Positions 8,221 through 15,925 of a stretch of 43,589 nt of DNA are shown one piece after another (positions within the stretch are counted from its first letter, which is position 1; every line of letters starts with the position of its first letter). Under the pieces are notes generated by a model. The model was not told where the DNA came from, did no database searches, and saw nothing but the letters and a program-made list of their open reading frames with translations. Both the position numbers and the translations under genes were made by a program. The stretch comes from an uncultured Erysipelotrichaceae bacterium (GTDB lineage Bacteria; Bacillota_I; Bacilli_A; Erysipelotrichales; Erysipelotrichaceae): NCBI GenBank assembly GCA_944325935.1, contig CALVCF010000020.1:1-43589 (forward strand), read 5' to 3'.

Positions 8221-8967
8221 ATGTCCAAAAACGAAACCTTGTATAAAAAAATAGTTGACTATATAGAATCAAACATCAACGAGGGCATTTATGTTGTTGG
8301 TACAATTATTCCTGGTGAGGCAGAACTAGCTAGGTTGTTTGGAGTATCAAGAATGACAGCAAGAAGAGCAACTTCTGAACTGGTAGATTTGGGAATTTTA
8401 TTCCGAATCAAAGGTAAGGGAACCATCGTAGCCAATAATAAGGTTCAAAGGACAAATTATTTTGATGGGTTCACCGGGAGTGATGAAGCAAAAAAACAGG
8501 GAATATCAGCGAAAATTTTATCAACATCTATTATTCCTGCAACCAAGGAGTTGGCTCAAAAACTTAATATTATTGAAGGAGACGATATTTATGTTGTTAA
8601 AAGAATTAGACTAAAAAATGGTGTACCTTACATATTTGAAACAATCAGAGTTTCGAAAAGAAAATTTCCAAATTTCGATAAAAACGATATTTCAGAAGTA
8701 TCGTTCTATCAAGTGCTAAAAAACAAATATGATACTGAATTAGAATTTATAGATATAAATATTTCGATATTTAATATGCACAATAACGAAGTTGTCGATC
8801 AACTTTACCCACAGAACAAACAAGGCATGGTTGTGTGTGTTAATGAATCTTCTTATGACACAAAAGGCTCGGCCGTTGAATACAGCACCTCTTTTTATAA
8901 CCCACTTTATTTTACTAGTAATTATCGAATCACTAAAAAAACTGGATTTATTAAAATTGCTGATTAA
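8221..8967 (+). CDS. GntR-family regulator with UTRA effector domain (HutC/DasR type)
   Basis: 248 residues. N-terminal winged helix (about 1-70) with ARLFGVSRMTARRATSELVD; then a UTRA domain (about 85-240) with IYVVKRIRLKNGVPYIFETI and EYSTSFYNPLYF near the end. UTRA domains bind phosphosugars. It is divergent from the mannose-type PTS operon and shares repeated palindromes with it, so it is very probably the local repressor, released by the imported sugar phosphate. RBS AAAGGAG 8 nt upstream. AT-rich codon use like the rest of island 1. Confidence 0.92.
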   Translation: MSKNETLYKKIVDYIESNINEGIYVVGTIIPGEAELARLFGVSRMTARRATSELVDLGILFRIKGKGTIVANNKVQRTNYFDGFTGSDEAKKQGISAKILSTSIIPATKELAQKLNIIEGDDIYVVKRIRLKNGVPYIFETIRVSKRKFPNFDKNDISEVSFYQVLKNKYDTELEFIDINISIFNMHNNEVVDQLYPQNKQGMVVCVNESSYDTKGSAVEYSTSFYNPLYFTSNYRITKKTGFIKIAD

Positions 8968-9190
8968 CTAGGCACATGTCTCTAAATCGATTTAATCAAA
9001 GCTCATGGTTGCTTTATATTGAACAATTCTATATATCGATTATATTTCATCTATAATAAGTACAATTATTATAACTGCATTTCGCAACAAAACTTATACT
9101 CCGATAGGTTCGTTGAATATCAGTCTGATCTTTGTTTAAGAGATCGCTATTTTTGTCTTCTGCTATGTGACAAAATGGGCCTGTTGTCAG
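8968..9190. other. Non-coding junction between island 1 and backbone
   Basis: No supported gene. A 65-codon open frame (9019-9216) starts with a non-ATG codon, has no RBS and its product resembles nothing. DNA texture changes from AT-rich to GATC-rich across this stretch. No clear terminator for gntR. Confidence 0.5.
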
Positions 9191-9219
9191 TTGTAAGTCC
9201 CTTTAAAGTGCTTTAGAAT
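9191..9219 (+). promoter_or_regulatory. Candidate promoter of the ABC exporter
   Basis: TTGTAA (9191-9196), 17-bp spacer, TAGAAT (9214-9219), 21 nt before the ATG at 9240. A GAGGTG ribosome site lies at 9227-9232. Confidence 0.4.
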
Positions 9220-9239
9220 GGTGCTCGAGGTGTTTTTAA

Positions 9240-12200
9240 ATGCTAGAAATCAAAGATATATCCAAGAAATATCAGACCGGCGATCTGGTTCAGGTAGCCC
9301 TGGATCATGTCAGCTTAAATCTCAGAGATAATGAATTTGTGGCTATACTAGGGCCCAGCGGCAGTGGCAAGACCACGCTTTTAAATATCATCGGCGGACT
9401 AGACCGCTATGACAGCGGCGATCTTGTCATCAATAAGGTCTCGACTAAGAAATATAAGGATAAGGATTGGGATTCATACCGCAATCACACGATCGGTTTT
9501 GTCTTTCAAAGCTATAACCTTATACCCCATCAAAATATCTTATCTAATGTTGAATTGGCTCTAACGATCTCAGGGATCTCCAAAAACGAAAGAAGGCAAA
9601 GGGCGCTTCAAGCTTTAGAAGAAGTAGGTCTCAAGGAACAAGCTCATAAAAAACCTAATCAATTATCCGGTGGGCAGATGCAAAGAGTCGCAATTGCCAG
9701 GGCCTTAGTCAATAACCCGGATATTCTTTTGGCCGATGAACCCACCGGGGCGCTTGATACAGCGACTTCTTTACAGGTAATGGATCTTTTAAAAGAAGTG
9801 GCTAAAGACCGCTTGGTCGTCATGGTCACCCATAATCCTGATTTGGCATATCAATACGCCAACCGCATTGTCGAGATCAAGGACGGTAAGATCATCAAAG
9901 ACTCTAATCCTTATGAGGTAAAAGAAGAGCCAACTACCCACGAAAACTTTGGCAAGTCTTCAATGTCCTTTTTGACTGCGCTGTCATTGAGTTTCAATAA
10001 TCTCAAGACCAAATTGGGCCGGACCCTTCTGACCGCCTTTGCCGGCTCGATCGGCATCATCGGGATCGCTCTTATTTTGTCTTTGTCAACAGGTGTCAAT
10101 ACCTATATCAATTCGATCGAAGAAGAGACTCTTTCTGAATACCCGCTCATGATCGAAAATACCGGCTTTGATTTTACTTCGATGATGTCAGGAACTATCG
10201 ATGATATCAATAAGGAAGCTAAAGAAGATGAGATCTTGGTCTCTAACATGTTGACCAACATGTTTTCAAGCGTCGGTTCAAATGACTTGGCCTCCCTTAA
10301 AACCGAGCTGGATCAAAATAAAAGCTTGAGTCCTTATGTCAAAGCGATCGAATATGAATACAATATGCCACTTGAGATCTATTTTGATGATCTAGAGGAT
10401 ATCTATAAGGTCAATCCCGATACGACCTTTTCCTCTTTAGGTTTTAGTGCCAGCGAGTCCAATGCGACGATGTCTTCAATGATGTCGACGGATATCTTTT
10501 TTGAATTACCGGCCAACAAGAGTCTTTATGAAGATTCCTATGAGGTCTTAAAAGGACACTGGCCTAATAATAAGAATGAAGCCGTCCTCGTCTTGAATTC
10601 ATCGGGCTATGTCAGCGACTTTATGCTTTATGGTCTAGGCTTAAGAGATCATGAGGACCTTGAAGCGATGGTATCTGATTTTGCCGCCTCCCGACCAGTT
10701 GAAGTACCTGATACCGATGATACATATACCTATGATGATATCCTTGGCATCAACTACAAGGTCTTGAGCAAGAGTGATTATTATGAATATGATGATCGCT
10801 ATGATCTTTGGGTCGATCAAAGCGACAACAGCGATTATATGCACGAACTTTTAAATGAAGCAGAAGATCTAACGATCGTCGGCATTGTTAAAGCTAAAGA
10901 AGACGCCAGCGCCGCCATGTTGAAAAGCGGGATCGGCTATACCAACGAGCTCAGTTTAGATATCTATGAAAAAGCCAATAGCTCTGATGTCGTCTTAGAT
11001 CAATTAGACAATAAAGAGATCAATATCTTTACTAACGAAGCTTTCGACACCCCAAACAACAGCAGCATTTCATTTGAAGATATCATCAAGATCGATCAAA
11101 ACAAGATCAGGCAAGCCTTTAGGATCGATCAAAGCAAGCTGTCTTTGGACCTTTCTGCACTTGATCTTAGCGATATCAAACTCGACTTCTCCAAACTTGC
11201 CCCCTTAGATCTAAAAGAGGTCTTTAAAGATATCGACTTTGATTTTGCCAGTGTTGATACAAGCGCTCTTAGACAAAGCATCCTGAATGGCTTTAATGAG
11301 TGGTGTCTAAAGAATAATTTGACTGATCCAAACGAAAGTGCCGCTTACTTTAGTGCCTATCTTGCATCAAGCGAAGGACAGGCCCAGTTAGAAGCTTCCC
11401 TTGAAACATTTCTTAATGACTCAGGGATCAGCACGCAGGTCATAGCTAAGATCGAAGATAACAGCGAAGCGATCATTAGCGCCTACATCGAAGAGCTTAT
11501 GAGCCAGGCTATGAGCCAAGTCAGTACTAAGCTGAATGATCAGATGGCTGGTCTTGCGAACGATTTCGCTCTAGCTATTTCGATCGATCAGAATCTGTTT
11601 GCCTCGGCCATTTCTTTTGATCTAGATGAAGATGAATTCACAGCCATGATGATGTCGATGATGGCGCGTGAAGAAAGTTCCCTTGATTCCAACTTAAAAG
11701 CTCTGGGTTATGTCGATCTTGATACACCGACATCGATCGATATCTATCCTATAAATTTTGAGGCCAAGAAAGAGGTCATCAACTTCCTCGATGACTACAA
11801 CCAGCGCATGGAAAAAGAAGATGCAGATAAGGTCATCTCCTATGTCGACTATGTTGGCACGCTCATGTCTTCCGTCACCGATATCATCAACGTCATCTCC
11901 TATGTCCTGATCGCCTTTGTCGCCATCTCTTTGATCGTCTCCAGCATTATGATCGGGGTCATTACCTATATCAGCGTCTTAGAAAGACGAAAAGAGATCG
12001 GCATCCTGCGCTCGATCGGGGCGTCAAAGGGCAATATCTCCGCCGTCTTCAATGCCGAAACGATCATAATCGGCTTTTTGGCCGGCGCCATTGGCATTAT
12101 CACTTCTATTTTGTTGCTGTTGCCGATCAATGCCCTTATCCACTCGATCGCCGGAACAAATGAAGTCAGTGCGATCCTGCCAGTTAATGCCTCGATCATT

Positions 12201-12299
12201 CTTGTGATCTTAAGCGTCATCTTAACACTCATCGGCGGTTTGATTCCCTCGCGCAAAGCCGCTAAATCCGATCCAGTCCAGGCTTTGCGCTCTGAATGA
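9240..12299 (+). CDS. MacB/FtsX-type ABC transporter, fused ATPase and permease with very large ectodomain
   Basis: 1019 residues. ATPase domain about 1-225: Walker A GPSGSGKTTLLN, signature LSGGQMQRVAIARAL, Walker B DILLADEPTGALD, and H-loop VMVTHNPD. First membrane segment about 262-290 (SIGIIGIALILSLSTGV), then an extracellular part of about 580 residues, then three membrane segments in the last 140 residues with LERRKEIGILRSIGASKG and PSRKAAKSDPVQALRSE, the FtsX permease signature. Family members export peptides or lipoproteins or act in envelope stress. The ectodomain is far larger than that of MacB and has a Leu/Asp-rich stretch around residues 630-670 (LDLSALDLSDIKLDFSKL). It precedes lemA closely and may share a transcript with it. 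Confidence 0.9.
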   Translation: MLEIKDISKKYQTGDLVQVALDHVSLNLRDNEFVAILGPSGSGKTTLLNIIGGLDRYDSGDLVINKVSTKKYKDKDWDSYRNHTIGFVFQSYNLIPHQNILSNVELALTISGISKNERRQRALQALEEVGLKEQAHKKPNQLSGGQMQRVAIARALVNNPDILLADEPTGALDTATSLQVMDLLKEVAKDRLVVMVTHNPDLAYQYANRIVEIKDGKIIKDSNPYEVKEEPTTHENFGKSSMSFLTALSLSFNNLKTKLGRTLLTAFAGSIGIIGIALILSLSTGVNTYINSIEEETLSEYPLMIENTGFDFTSMMSGTIDDINKEAKEDEILVSNMLTNMFSSVGSNDLASLKTELDQNKSLSPYVKAIEYEYNMPLEIYFDDLEDIYKVNPDTTFSSLGFSASESNATMSSMMSTDIFFELPANKSLYEDSYEVLKGHWPNNKNEAVLVLNSSGYVSDFMLYGLGLRDHEDLEAMVSDFAASRPVEVPDTDDTYTYDDILGINYKVLSKSDYYEYDDRYDLWVDQSDNSDYMHELLNEAEDLTIVGIVKAKEDASAAMLKSGIGYTNELSLDIYEKANSSDVVLDQLDNKEINIFTNEAFDTPNNSSISFEDIIKIDQNKIRQAFRIDQSKLSLDLSALDLSDIKLDFSKLAPLDLKEVFKDIDFDFASVDTSALRQSILNGFNEWCLKNNLTDPNESAAYFSAYLASSEGQAQLEASLETFLNDSGISTQVIAKIEDNSEAIISAYIEELMSQAMSQVSTKLNDQMAGLANDFALAISIDQNLFASAISFDLDEDEFTAMMMSMMAREESSLDSNLKALGYVDLDTPTSIDIYPINFEAKKEVINFLDDYNQRMEKEDADKVISYVDYVGTLMSSVTDIINVISYVLIAFVAISLIVSSIMIGVITYISVLERRKEIGILRSIGASKGNISAVFNAETIIIGFLAGAIGIITSILLLLPINALIHSIAGTNEVSAILPVNASIILVILSVILTLIGGLIPSRKAAKSDPVQALRSE

Positions 12300-12314
12300 T
12301 TATGCTATAATCAT
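12251..12314 (+). repeat. Two inverted repeats at the exporter/lemA junction
   Basis: A perfect 10-bp pair GCGCAAAGCC (12251-12260) / GGCTTTGCGC (12281-12290) lies inside the last codons of the exporter. It is followed by ATGATTAT-GCT-ATAATCAT (12296-12314) spanning its stop codon. Neither has a U-tract, so simple termination is unlikely. The second includes a TATAAT (12306-12311) that could serve as a -10 box for lemA with a weak TTTGCG at 12284-12289. Confidence 0.4.
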
Positions 12315-12334
12315 AGCAGGGAGGTTAAATTACC

Positions 12335-12871
12335 ATGATGTACATAGTAATCGGAATCGTAGTCGTTGTTTTGATCGTTGTGATCTGGCTGGTTGCAACC
12401 ACTAATAATTTCAAGCGCTTAGAGATCAAGATCGAAGAGGCTCAATCAGGGATCGAAGTAGCCTTGGAAAAGCGCTATGATATGCTGACAAAGATGCTTG
12501 ATACGGCCAAGGGTTATGCCAAACATGAGACCGAAACTTTCAGCAAGGTCATTAATTTGCGAAAGGGCATGTCCCTCAAAGATCTGGCTCAAAGCGATGA
12601 AGAAATGACCAGGATGCAGGGATCGCTACTAGCTCTGGCTGAAAATTATCCAGAACTAAAATCATCAGAAGTCTTTGTGGAGCTGCAAGATGGTATCAGG
12701 GATGCCGAAGAGCACTTACAGGCGGCAAGGCGCGTCTATAACTCTAACGTCTCCGCTTATAATACAGCGATCGTCATGTTCCCAGCGAGCCTACTGGCTG
12801 GCGGACGGTCGGCTAAAGAATTCTACGAAGCTGATGAAGCAAAACACGCTGACGTTAAAATGCAGTTTTAG
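12335..12871 (+). CDS. lemA: LemA family protein
   Basis: 178 residues. One N-terminal membrane helix (about 3-25), then NNFKRLEIKIEEAQSGIEVALEKRYDM, the typical LemA start (usually R followed by DML), and AARRVYNSNVSAYNTAI near 130. LemA proteins are membrane-anchored helical bundles of uncertain function. The RBS GGGAGG is 10 nt upstream. It pairs with a DUF3137 gene 2 nt downstream, a frequent arrangement. Confidence 0.93.
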   Translation: MMYIVIGIVVVVLIVVIWLVATTNNFKRLEIKIEEAQSGIEVALEKRYDMLTKMLDTAKGYAKHETETFSKVINLRKGMSLKDLAQSDEEMTRMQGSLLALAENYPELKSSEVFVELQDGIRDAEEHLQAARRVYNSNVSAYNTAIVMFPASLLAGGRSAKEFYEADEAKHADVKMQF

Positions 12872-12873
12872 TT

Positions 12874-13686
12874 ATGAATGAAAAGGATCTAAACGCCATC
12901 ATCAAACAGGAGAACCACAAAAGACTGATAGGTATCATTCTGGTCGCTGTTGGTTTTCTCTCTTTTCTGTTTGTGCCTTTTGTGGGTATTATTGTAGTCG
13001 CATTAGGTTTTATCTTATTCATCACCGCCACTAACAATCTCAAGAAAAAAGTCGGGATCACGCTGACAAACGAGGTTCTAAAAGAATATTTTGCCAATTT
13101 TGCTTATGATCCAAAAAATGGTATCAACTATGAATTCTTAAAAAGCCTGGATATGGCTCTTCCATCTTTTGATCGCTTGACATCTAATGACAGCATCAAG
13201 GCGATCTATCGCGATCATGAAATAATGATGTGCGATCTGACACTGGAAGAGCGTTATGTCCACGATGGCAAAACTTCTTATACAACTGTCTTTCAAGGTC
13301 CTTTTATCGAAATGTCTTATGACAAAGACATAAGAAACAGCGTCACGGTCGCTGAAAATAAGTTTACGATCTTTAAAGATACGATCAAGACCGAAAGCGA
13401 AGAATTCAACAGACGTTTTAATGTCTATTCCACCTCGGAACATGATGCCTTTTACATCCTCACCCCGCAGATGATGGAAAGAGTCAGCAGGGTCAATGAC
13501 TTAGCTGGCGATGATATCTTCATCAACTTCAATGTCGGCAAACTCTATTTTGCGATCGATAATCGGCACAATAATTTTGAATTAAACTTTTCGCAAAAAT
13601 CAGTTGACGATATCAAACGCGACTTCAAAGCTGACCTCGATTATATTCTGCAGGTCTTGGATGAACTATTAGAGGGACTTAATTAA
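12874..13686 (+). CDS. DUF3137 domain-containing membrane protein
   Basis: 270 residues. Two hydrophobic segments near the N-terminus (about 17-38 and 40-58), then a soluble part with FNRRFNVYSTSEHDAFYILTP near 180, the conserved DUF3137 stretch. Function unknown; the family is commonly next to LemA, as here. Confidence 0.85.
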   Translation: MNEKDLNAIIKQENHKRLIGIILVAVGFLSFLFVPFVGIIVVALGFILFITATNNLKKKVGITLTNEVLKEYFANFAYDPKNGINYEFLKSLDMALPSFDRLTSNDSIKAIYRDHEIMMCDLTLEERYVHDGKTSYTTVFQGPFIEMSYDKDIRNSVTVAENKFTIFKDTIKTESEEFNRRFNVYSTSEHDAFYILTPQMMERVSRVNDLAGDDIFINFNVGKLYFAIDNRHNNFELNFSQKSVDDIKRDFKADLDYILQVLDELLEGLN

Positions 13687-13696
13687 AACAGTCTAC

Positions 13697-13727
13697 AAAG
13701 ATGTCTCAAAAATGAGATATCTTTTTT
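13697..13727 (+). terminator. Terminator after the LemA/DUF3137 operon
   Basis: 11-bp stem AAAGATGTCTC (13697-13707) / GAGATATCTTT (13714-13724) with one G-U pair, followed by T residues to 13727. Starts 10 nt after the stop codon. Confidence 0.8.
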
Positions 13728-13847
13728 ATAGCGGACGTTATTGATTGTTAGGGAACATTTCAATAATATTAAAATTCCTATTGTCACAGTGATGCTGATA
13801 TTGAGCCGTAGCTTGACATGATAATCCCGTTTCAAAACATATTAATC

Positions 13848-14580
13848 ATAACCACCCGTAAAACGGGTGGGTTGACCTAAGCCTATAAGGCTCTGTTACC
13901 TGCAACGTCTCAAGCCGTTACTTGATAAATCAAGTTCTATTGCATTTACCACTGTGGCTAAGCTACTAAAGTAGCTTAGTTTGAGTTGATCCTTTAAATG
14001 GATCGATGTACTCTTTTGTACTTATCTTATCTTGAGCTATATCGTGAGCTTCTTGCTCAGCGATATATTTTTGAATAGTAGCTTCATTTAATCCTACGGT
14101 CGAAACATAGTATCCTTCTGCCCAAAAATGTCTGTTGCCAAACTTATATTTCAAGTTAGCGTGTTTATCAAACATCATAAGCGAGCTTTTGCCTTTGATG
14201 TATCCCATAACTTGAGATACGCTGTATTTTGGTGGGATCGATAAAAGAAGGTGAACGTGATCTTTCATCATATGCCCTTCTATTATTTCGATTCCCTTGT
14301 ACTAGCATAAAGTCTTGATTATCTCGATCAGGTTTTGGTGATATTGATTATAGATAGCTTTTCTTCTATACTTTGGTATGAAGACGATGTGATATTTACA
14401 CATCCACTTCGTATGTGCTAAAGAGTTATGCTTATTAGCCACAAGCAGACACCACCTTTCTTTCTTACAATAGAACTTGACACTCCTATTGTAAAAGGAA
14501 GGTGGTGTTACTGTATAACTTATATTACCTACCCGCATAGCAGGTAGTTTTTTGTTTCATATGACAAGCATATGAAACAG
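13848..14580 (-). mobile_element. IS200/IS605-type insertion sequence
   Basis: A single tyrosine-transposase gene (minus strand) is framed by imperfect palindromes, as in IS200-like elements that lack inverted terminal repeats. At the downstream end CCACCCG-TAAAA-CGGGTGG (13852-13870) is a 7-bp hairpin. At the upstream end CTACCCGC-ATA-GCAGGTAG (14529-14547) is an 8-bp stem with one wobble, followed outward by GTTTCATATG-ACAAG-CATATGAAAC (14554-14578). A further stem CTAAGCTAC-TAAA-GTAGCTTAG (13958-13979) overlaps the tnpA stop codon. Exact ends are estimated. It sits between the backbone LemA operon and island 2. Confidence 0.8.
13966..14442 (-). pseudogene. tnpA: TnpA of IS200/IS605 family, interrupted by one amber codon
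   Basis: Reading from a GTG start at 14442 (AAGGTGGTG upstream) gives MANKHNSLAHTKWMCKYHIV, then MKDHVHLLLSIPPK (the HUH motif H-V-H), GKSSLMMFDKH, and NRHFWAEGYYVSTVGLNEAT containing the catalytic Tyr. The full-length frame is intact except for a TAG at 14302-14304, between residues LC and YKGIEIIEGH. One base change would restore a normal length protein of about 158 residues. Confidence 0.88.
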
Positions 14581-14596
14581 CATAAATGCATAATAT

Positions 14597-14636
14597 AATA
14601 ATGACCAAAGCCTATAAAAGGTTTCAGGCCATTATT
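14597..14636 (-). terminator. Stem-loop downstream of the island 2 operon, possible terminator
   Basis: Arms AATAATGACC (14597-14606) and GGCCATTATT (14627-14636), continued inward by AAA(G)CCT / AGGTTT. The one mismatch is A-C on the plus strand and G-U on the minus-strand RNA. No strong U-tract, and it lies about 150 nt past the operon's stop codon, so the terminator role is tentative. Nothing else is recognised between 14581 and 14784. Confidence 0.4.
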
Positions 14637-14784
14637 TACATCATATTAGATTATTGTGCGTAATTATTATTTGTTTATGTTCTTAAATATTCGGTTAAAA
14701 TCATTAGAAAGATAATACTTCCGATTTAGATTTAGACAAAAGGCCCCTTTCTAAAATTTGAGGCTATAGATGATATCGTTACTT

Positions 14785-15561
14785 TTATATTGTTTCTCCT
14801 ATTGTATAACCACCATCTACAGGTAAAATAGCCCCTGTAATAAATGATGCTTTTTCTGATGACAAGAACATTATCGCATTAGCAATATCAACCATTTTTG
14901 CATATCTACCCAGTGGTATTTTTTTAAGTCGTTCTTTTTCTGCATCAACTTGTCTAGGATCGTCGATCCTAGCTTGGACCAATTCGGTGGCTGTCGGGCC
15001 CGGGGAAACCACATTTACTCTAATATTATATTTAGCCAAATCCATAGCTAATATTTTTGCCATATCATGAATTGCACATTTTGAAACAGAATAATGGAGC
15101 CGTCCTTTTTTTAAATGAAGCGCTGTAGACGAACCTGTACATACAAAATTTCCATTAATTCTATTTTTTATCATATATTCACCGAAATATTTTATGCAGT
15201 AATATGCACTCAACGTATTTAGCGATAAACAATCATGCCATGTTTTATCATCTATTTCATTCCATGGCAATTTATCCGAAAAGGCCCCTACATTGCATAC
15301 AACAATATCAATCCTGTTATATTTTCTCAAAACTTCCTCTGACATAGTTTTTATTTCTTTTGGCTTCGATAGGTCACATACTATATAAGATACATTTTCT
15401 TTGCCATCTTTAATGGCATCTAACGACTTTTCCAAGCCATCTTTATTAATGGCAACCATAACAACTTTTGCTCCATTTTTGGCATACTCTTTAACAGTTT
15501 GTAAGCCGATTCCTTGACTGGCACCAGTCACTACTACAACTTTGTTTTCAAATTCTTTCAT
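14785..15561 (-). CDS. SDR-family oxidoreductase
   Basis: 258 residues, classical short-chain dehydrogenase. Seen: TGASQGIGLQ near 13 (cofactor loop), CNVG near 89 (usually NNAG), catalytic Ser region GSSTALH near 142, YSVSKCAIHD near 157 (Tyr/Lys pair), PGPTATELV near 187 and LPVDGGYT near the end. Last gene of the island 2 operon, starting 1 nt after the DUF1667 gene. Likely oxidises or reduces a sugar, sugar acid or polyol intermediate of that pathway. Confidence 0.88.
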   Translation of the reverse strand: MKEFENKVVVVTGASQGIGLQTVKEYAKNGAKVVMVAINKDGLEKSLDAIKDGKENVSYIVCDLSKPKEIKTMSEEVLRKYNRIDIVVCNVGAFSDKLPWNEIDDKTWHDCLSLNTLSAYYCIKYFGEYMIKNRINGNFVCTGSSTALHLKKGRLHYSVSKCAIHDMAKILAMDLAKYNIRVNVVSPGPTATELVQARIDDPRQVDAEKERLKKIPLGRYAKMVDIANAIMFLSSEKASFITGAILPVDGGYTIGETI

Positions 15562-15562
15562 T

Positions 15563-15925
15563 TCAAGATATCCTTTCTACATCACAAGAAGCTACTATAT
15601 TTGCTCCTGTGTTTTGGATGTTTTCGACTATTACTTGCCCGCATTTTATCGGAGCCTCTACCACTATAGAATTTAAGTCATCCATAATTCTTTTTATAGC
15701 ATTTTTTGATATAGGTGAAGAAGTTACGACAGGAATAACCGAAATACTTGCATTCTTTATTAATAACGTTGTTGTTAATATTCTTTTCGGATCAGTAATC
15801 TCTGAAATTGCATATTCTTTTCCTCTGTTGCAGCCGTTTCCTTTAACTTCTATATTTTTTTCTTTTCTTTCTACAATTAGCGTGCAACCTCTGGGGCAGA
15901 CTATACAAACCATGTTATTTTTCAT
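15563..15925 (-). CDS. DUF1667 Cys-rich protein, small partner of GlpA-like flavoproteins
   Basis: 120 residues. CIVCPRGCTL puts Cys at 7, 10 and 14, and GNGCNRGKEYA puts another at 32, a pattern fit for an Fe-S cluster or zinc. IRPVSS-like IPVVTSSPISKNAI near 63 and PIKCGQVIVENI near 93 complete the family pattern. DUF1667 proteins are known next to GlpA-like dehydrogenases and NADH-oxidase-like flavoproteins, the order seen here. Start overlaps the upstream gene by 11 nt. Probable electron-transfer subunit. Confidence 0.85.
   Translation of the reverse strand: MKNNMVCIVCPRGCTLIVERKEKNIEVKGNGCNRGKEYAISEITDPKRILTTTLLIKNASISVIPVVTSSPISKNAIKRIMDDLNSIVVEAPIKCGQVIVENIQNTGANIVASCDVERIS

Noticed and set aside
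9019-9216. 65-codon open frame on the plus strand before the ABC exporter
   Set aside because: Non-ATG start, no RBS, product rich in Tyr/Asn from AT-rich DNA, and it overlaps the probable exporter promoter.
10641-10844. Antisense open frames inside the ABC exporter gene (also at 9911-10099 and 11966-12256)
   Set aside because: They are shadows of a strongly supported coding sequence with clear domain motifs on the other strand.
2111-14593. Shared word CATAAATGCATAA near 2111 and at 14581
   Set aside because: A single 13-mer shared in AT-rich DNA over 43 kb is expected by chance; flanks do not match, so it is not evidence for attachment sites.
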